Below, piece by piece: positions 63,074 to 64,000 of a DNA stretch of 64,000 bases (its first letter is position 1; the number at the start of each line of letters is the position of its first letter). Both the position numbers and the translations under genes were made by a program. Below the pieces are notes generated by a model. It did no database searches. It saw nothing but the letters and a program-made list of their open reading frames with translations, and was not told the DNA's origin. This DNA comes from Nocardia rhamnosiphila NBRC 108938 (lineage in GTDB: Bacteria; Actinomycetota; Actinomycetes; Mycobacteriales; Mycobacteriaceae): NCBI RefSeq assembly GCF_000720425.1, contig NZ_JOAJ01000010.1, forward strand, positions 62,001-126,000. Direction: 5' to 3'.

Positions 63074-63255
63074 GGCCCGGCGCGCCATTCGACAGGCGCA
63101 CCGAGGTGGTCCGCCACGGGGCGCCGTCGCACGAATACCGGCGCTCGGCACCACGACCACACTGTTGCGGGTAGGCCGAGATCGCAGGCGATGCGCCACT
63201 TTGTGTGCCGGGAAACCAGTACTCGGATGGCCGGACTGTGTAATAGCGTCGGAAG

Positions 63256-63816
63256 GTGAAGCCCATTCCTTTTCCGGACCCCCCGCTGCGTGAAGAGGAG
63301 GTCGAGCTGCGACCGTGGCGCGAAAGCGATCTCCCACAGCGGTTCCGCGCCTTTACCGATCCGCTCTGCCGCCGGTTCTCGTGGCCACTGACCGAGCCGC
63401 CCACCGAGGCGCACGTACGGAATCGGTTCGCCGAGGAAGAACCGGCACGGCTGCGGGGCGAAGAACTCTGCCTCGCGGTCACCGATGCCGCCGACCCGGC
63501 GGTCATCCGGGGCGGGGCCTCCGTCTACGACGCCGGCAGATCCGAAGGACGGATGGCGATCGGCTACTGGTTGGCACCGCACGCGCGCGGGCGCGGTATC
63601 GCCACCCGGACCCTGCGCATGCTGGCCGGCTGGGCGTTCGACGCGCTCGCAGTCGATCGCCTCGAACTCACTTGTGGTCCGGACAACCTCGCATCCCAGC
63701 GGGTAGCGCTCCGGTGCGGGTTCGTGCGGGAAGGGCTGCTGCGGTCCCATATCCCGTTTCAAGGAGCACGACGGGACACGGTCGTATTCGGCTTGCTTCC
63801 GGGGGAGTTGACGTAG
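63256..63816 (+). CDS. GNAT-family (RimJ-like) N-acetyltransferase
   Basis: A 186-residue acetyltransferase. VELRPWRESDLPQRFRAFTDPLCRRFSWPLTEPPTEAHVRNRF is the RimJ/RimL-type start, MAIGYWLAPHARGRGIATRTLRMLAGWAF carries the acetyl-CoA loop Q/RxxGxG/A, and LELTCGPDNLASQRVALRCGFVREGLLRSHI is the end motif. It may modify ribosomal or other protein N-termini, or a small amine. The start is GTG at 63256. Confidence 0.88.
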   Translation: MKPIPFPDPPLREEEVELRPWRESDLPQRFRAFTDPLCRRFSWPLTEPPTEAHVRNRFAEEEPARLRGEELCLAVTDAADPAVIRGGASVYDAGRSEGRMAIGYWLAPHARGRGIATRTLRMLAGWAFDALAVDRLELTCGPDNLASQRVALRCGFVREGLLRSHIPFQGARRDTVVFGLLPGELT

Positions 63817-63829
63817 AACGGCCCGCGCT

Positions 63830-64000
63830 TCAGGCGATTTCCGCGGCCATGGCCGCGAAGGCGCGGGCCGCCGCGGAGTGATAGGCGGTCCGGCGGCGCA
63901 GCAGTTCCACCGTGCGGGTGGGCGGCGGCGGGGACAGCGTCACCGGATGCAGGTCAGGGTGTGCCCGGGTGATCGCGTCCGGGAGGACGGTGGCCAGTGA
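63830..64000 (-). CDS. LysR-family regulator, C-terminal end only
   Basis: The last 56 codons of a minus-strand gene enter from the right window edge. They read ATVLPDAITRAHPDLHPVTLSPPPPTRTVELLRRRTAYHSAAARAFAAMAAEIA before a TGA. This is the end of a LysR substrate-binding domain (final strand TVELLRRR and helix ARAFAAMAAE). The N-terminal HTH lies outside the window, so the family call rests on this short end. Confidence 0.7.
   Translation of the reverse strand, partial: SLATVLPDAITRAHPDLHPVTLSPPPPTRTVELLRRRTAYHSAAARAFAAMAAEIA

Overview
The window is high-GC actinobacterial DNA and most likely comes from a mycolic-acid-forming member of the Mycobacteriales, probably Nocardia or a close relative. 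The evidence is gene order. From memory, the set pssA, psd, a CDC48-like AAA ATPase, YbdK-type ligase, sodC, a LytR_C (VirR-like) protein, a DUF3263 protein, def, a GNAT protein, xthA, thiC and thiD matches Mycobacterium tuberculosis Rv0437c to Rv0422c, but here it is broken by insertions. A KasA-like ketosynthase, a WS/DGAT-type acyltransferase and an antigen-85-like mycoloyltransferase also fit a mycolate envelope. I see no insertion sequence, CRISPR array, rRNA or tRNA.

Layout. 1-7.3 kb: phospholipid synthesis (pssA, psd), a stress-type membrane protein, fabH, an SRPBCC protein, a lipoprotein and the AAA ATPase. 7.4-13.3 kb: a six-gene, translationally coupled Mrp cation/proton antiporter operon (A/B fused, C to G). 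13.3-17.8 kb (minus): a PAP2 membrane enzyme, YbdK-like ligase, SodC lipoprotein, LytR_C and DUF3263 proteins. 18-20.5 kb: def, GNAT and xthA. 20.5-31 kb: a Uma2 protein, a TPP riboswitch with thiC, an orphan PI3/4-kinase-like protein, a COG0523 GTPase behind a Zur-like box, small regulator/enzyme pairs, a KasA-like synthase with its TetR repressor, a Uma2 remnant, and thiD.

31.3-38.4 kb is envelope-related: a GT2-GtrA glycosyltransferase coupled to a GT39-like membrane glycosyltransferase, a WS/DGAT-like acyltransferase, an antigen-85-like esterase, and directly upstream of it two tandem 38-residue peptides that both start MGSL. That last set is the most interesting locus here; it resembles in layout the mycolated PorA/PorH channel peptides of Corynebacterium. 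39-46.9 kb: SnoaL-like, HTH, HDAC-like, UshA-like, a secreted octapeptide-repeat protein, VOC, and a QorB/HxlR pair. 46.9-52.9 kb: a phosphonate or phosphate-ester uptake operon (HAD hydrolase, phnD, phnC, fused phnE, alcohol dehydrogenase) diverging from a PhnF-like GntR regulator, with two identical TGGTATAGACCA operators between them.

52.9-64 kb: exported and membrane proteins, TetR/hydrolase pairs with visible operators, adenosine deaminase, SDR, F420-type PPOX, DUF1990, VOC, a TetR gene coupled to a frameshifted ADP-ribosyltransferase-like toxin, a GNAT protein, and the C-terminal end of a LysR regulator cut by the window edge. pssA is likewise cut at the left edge.
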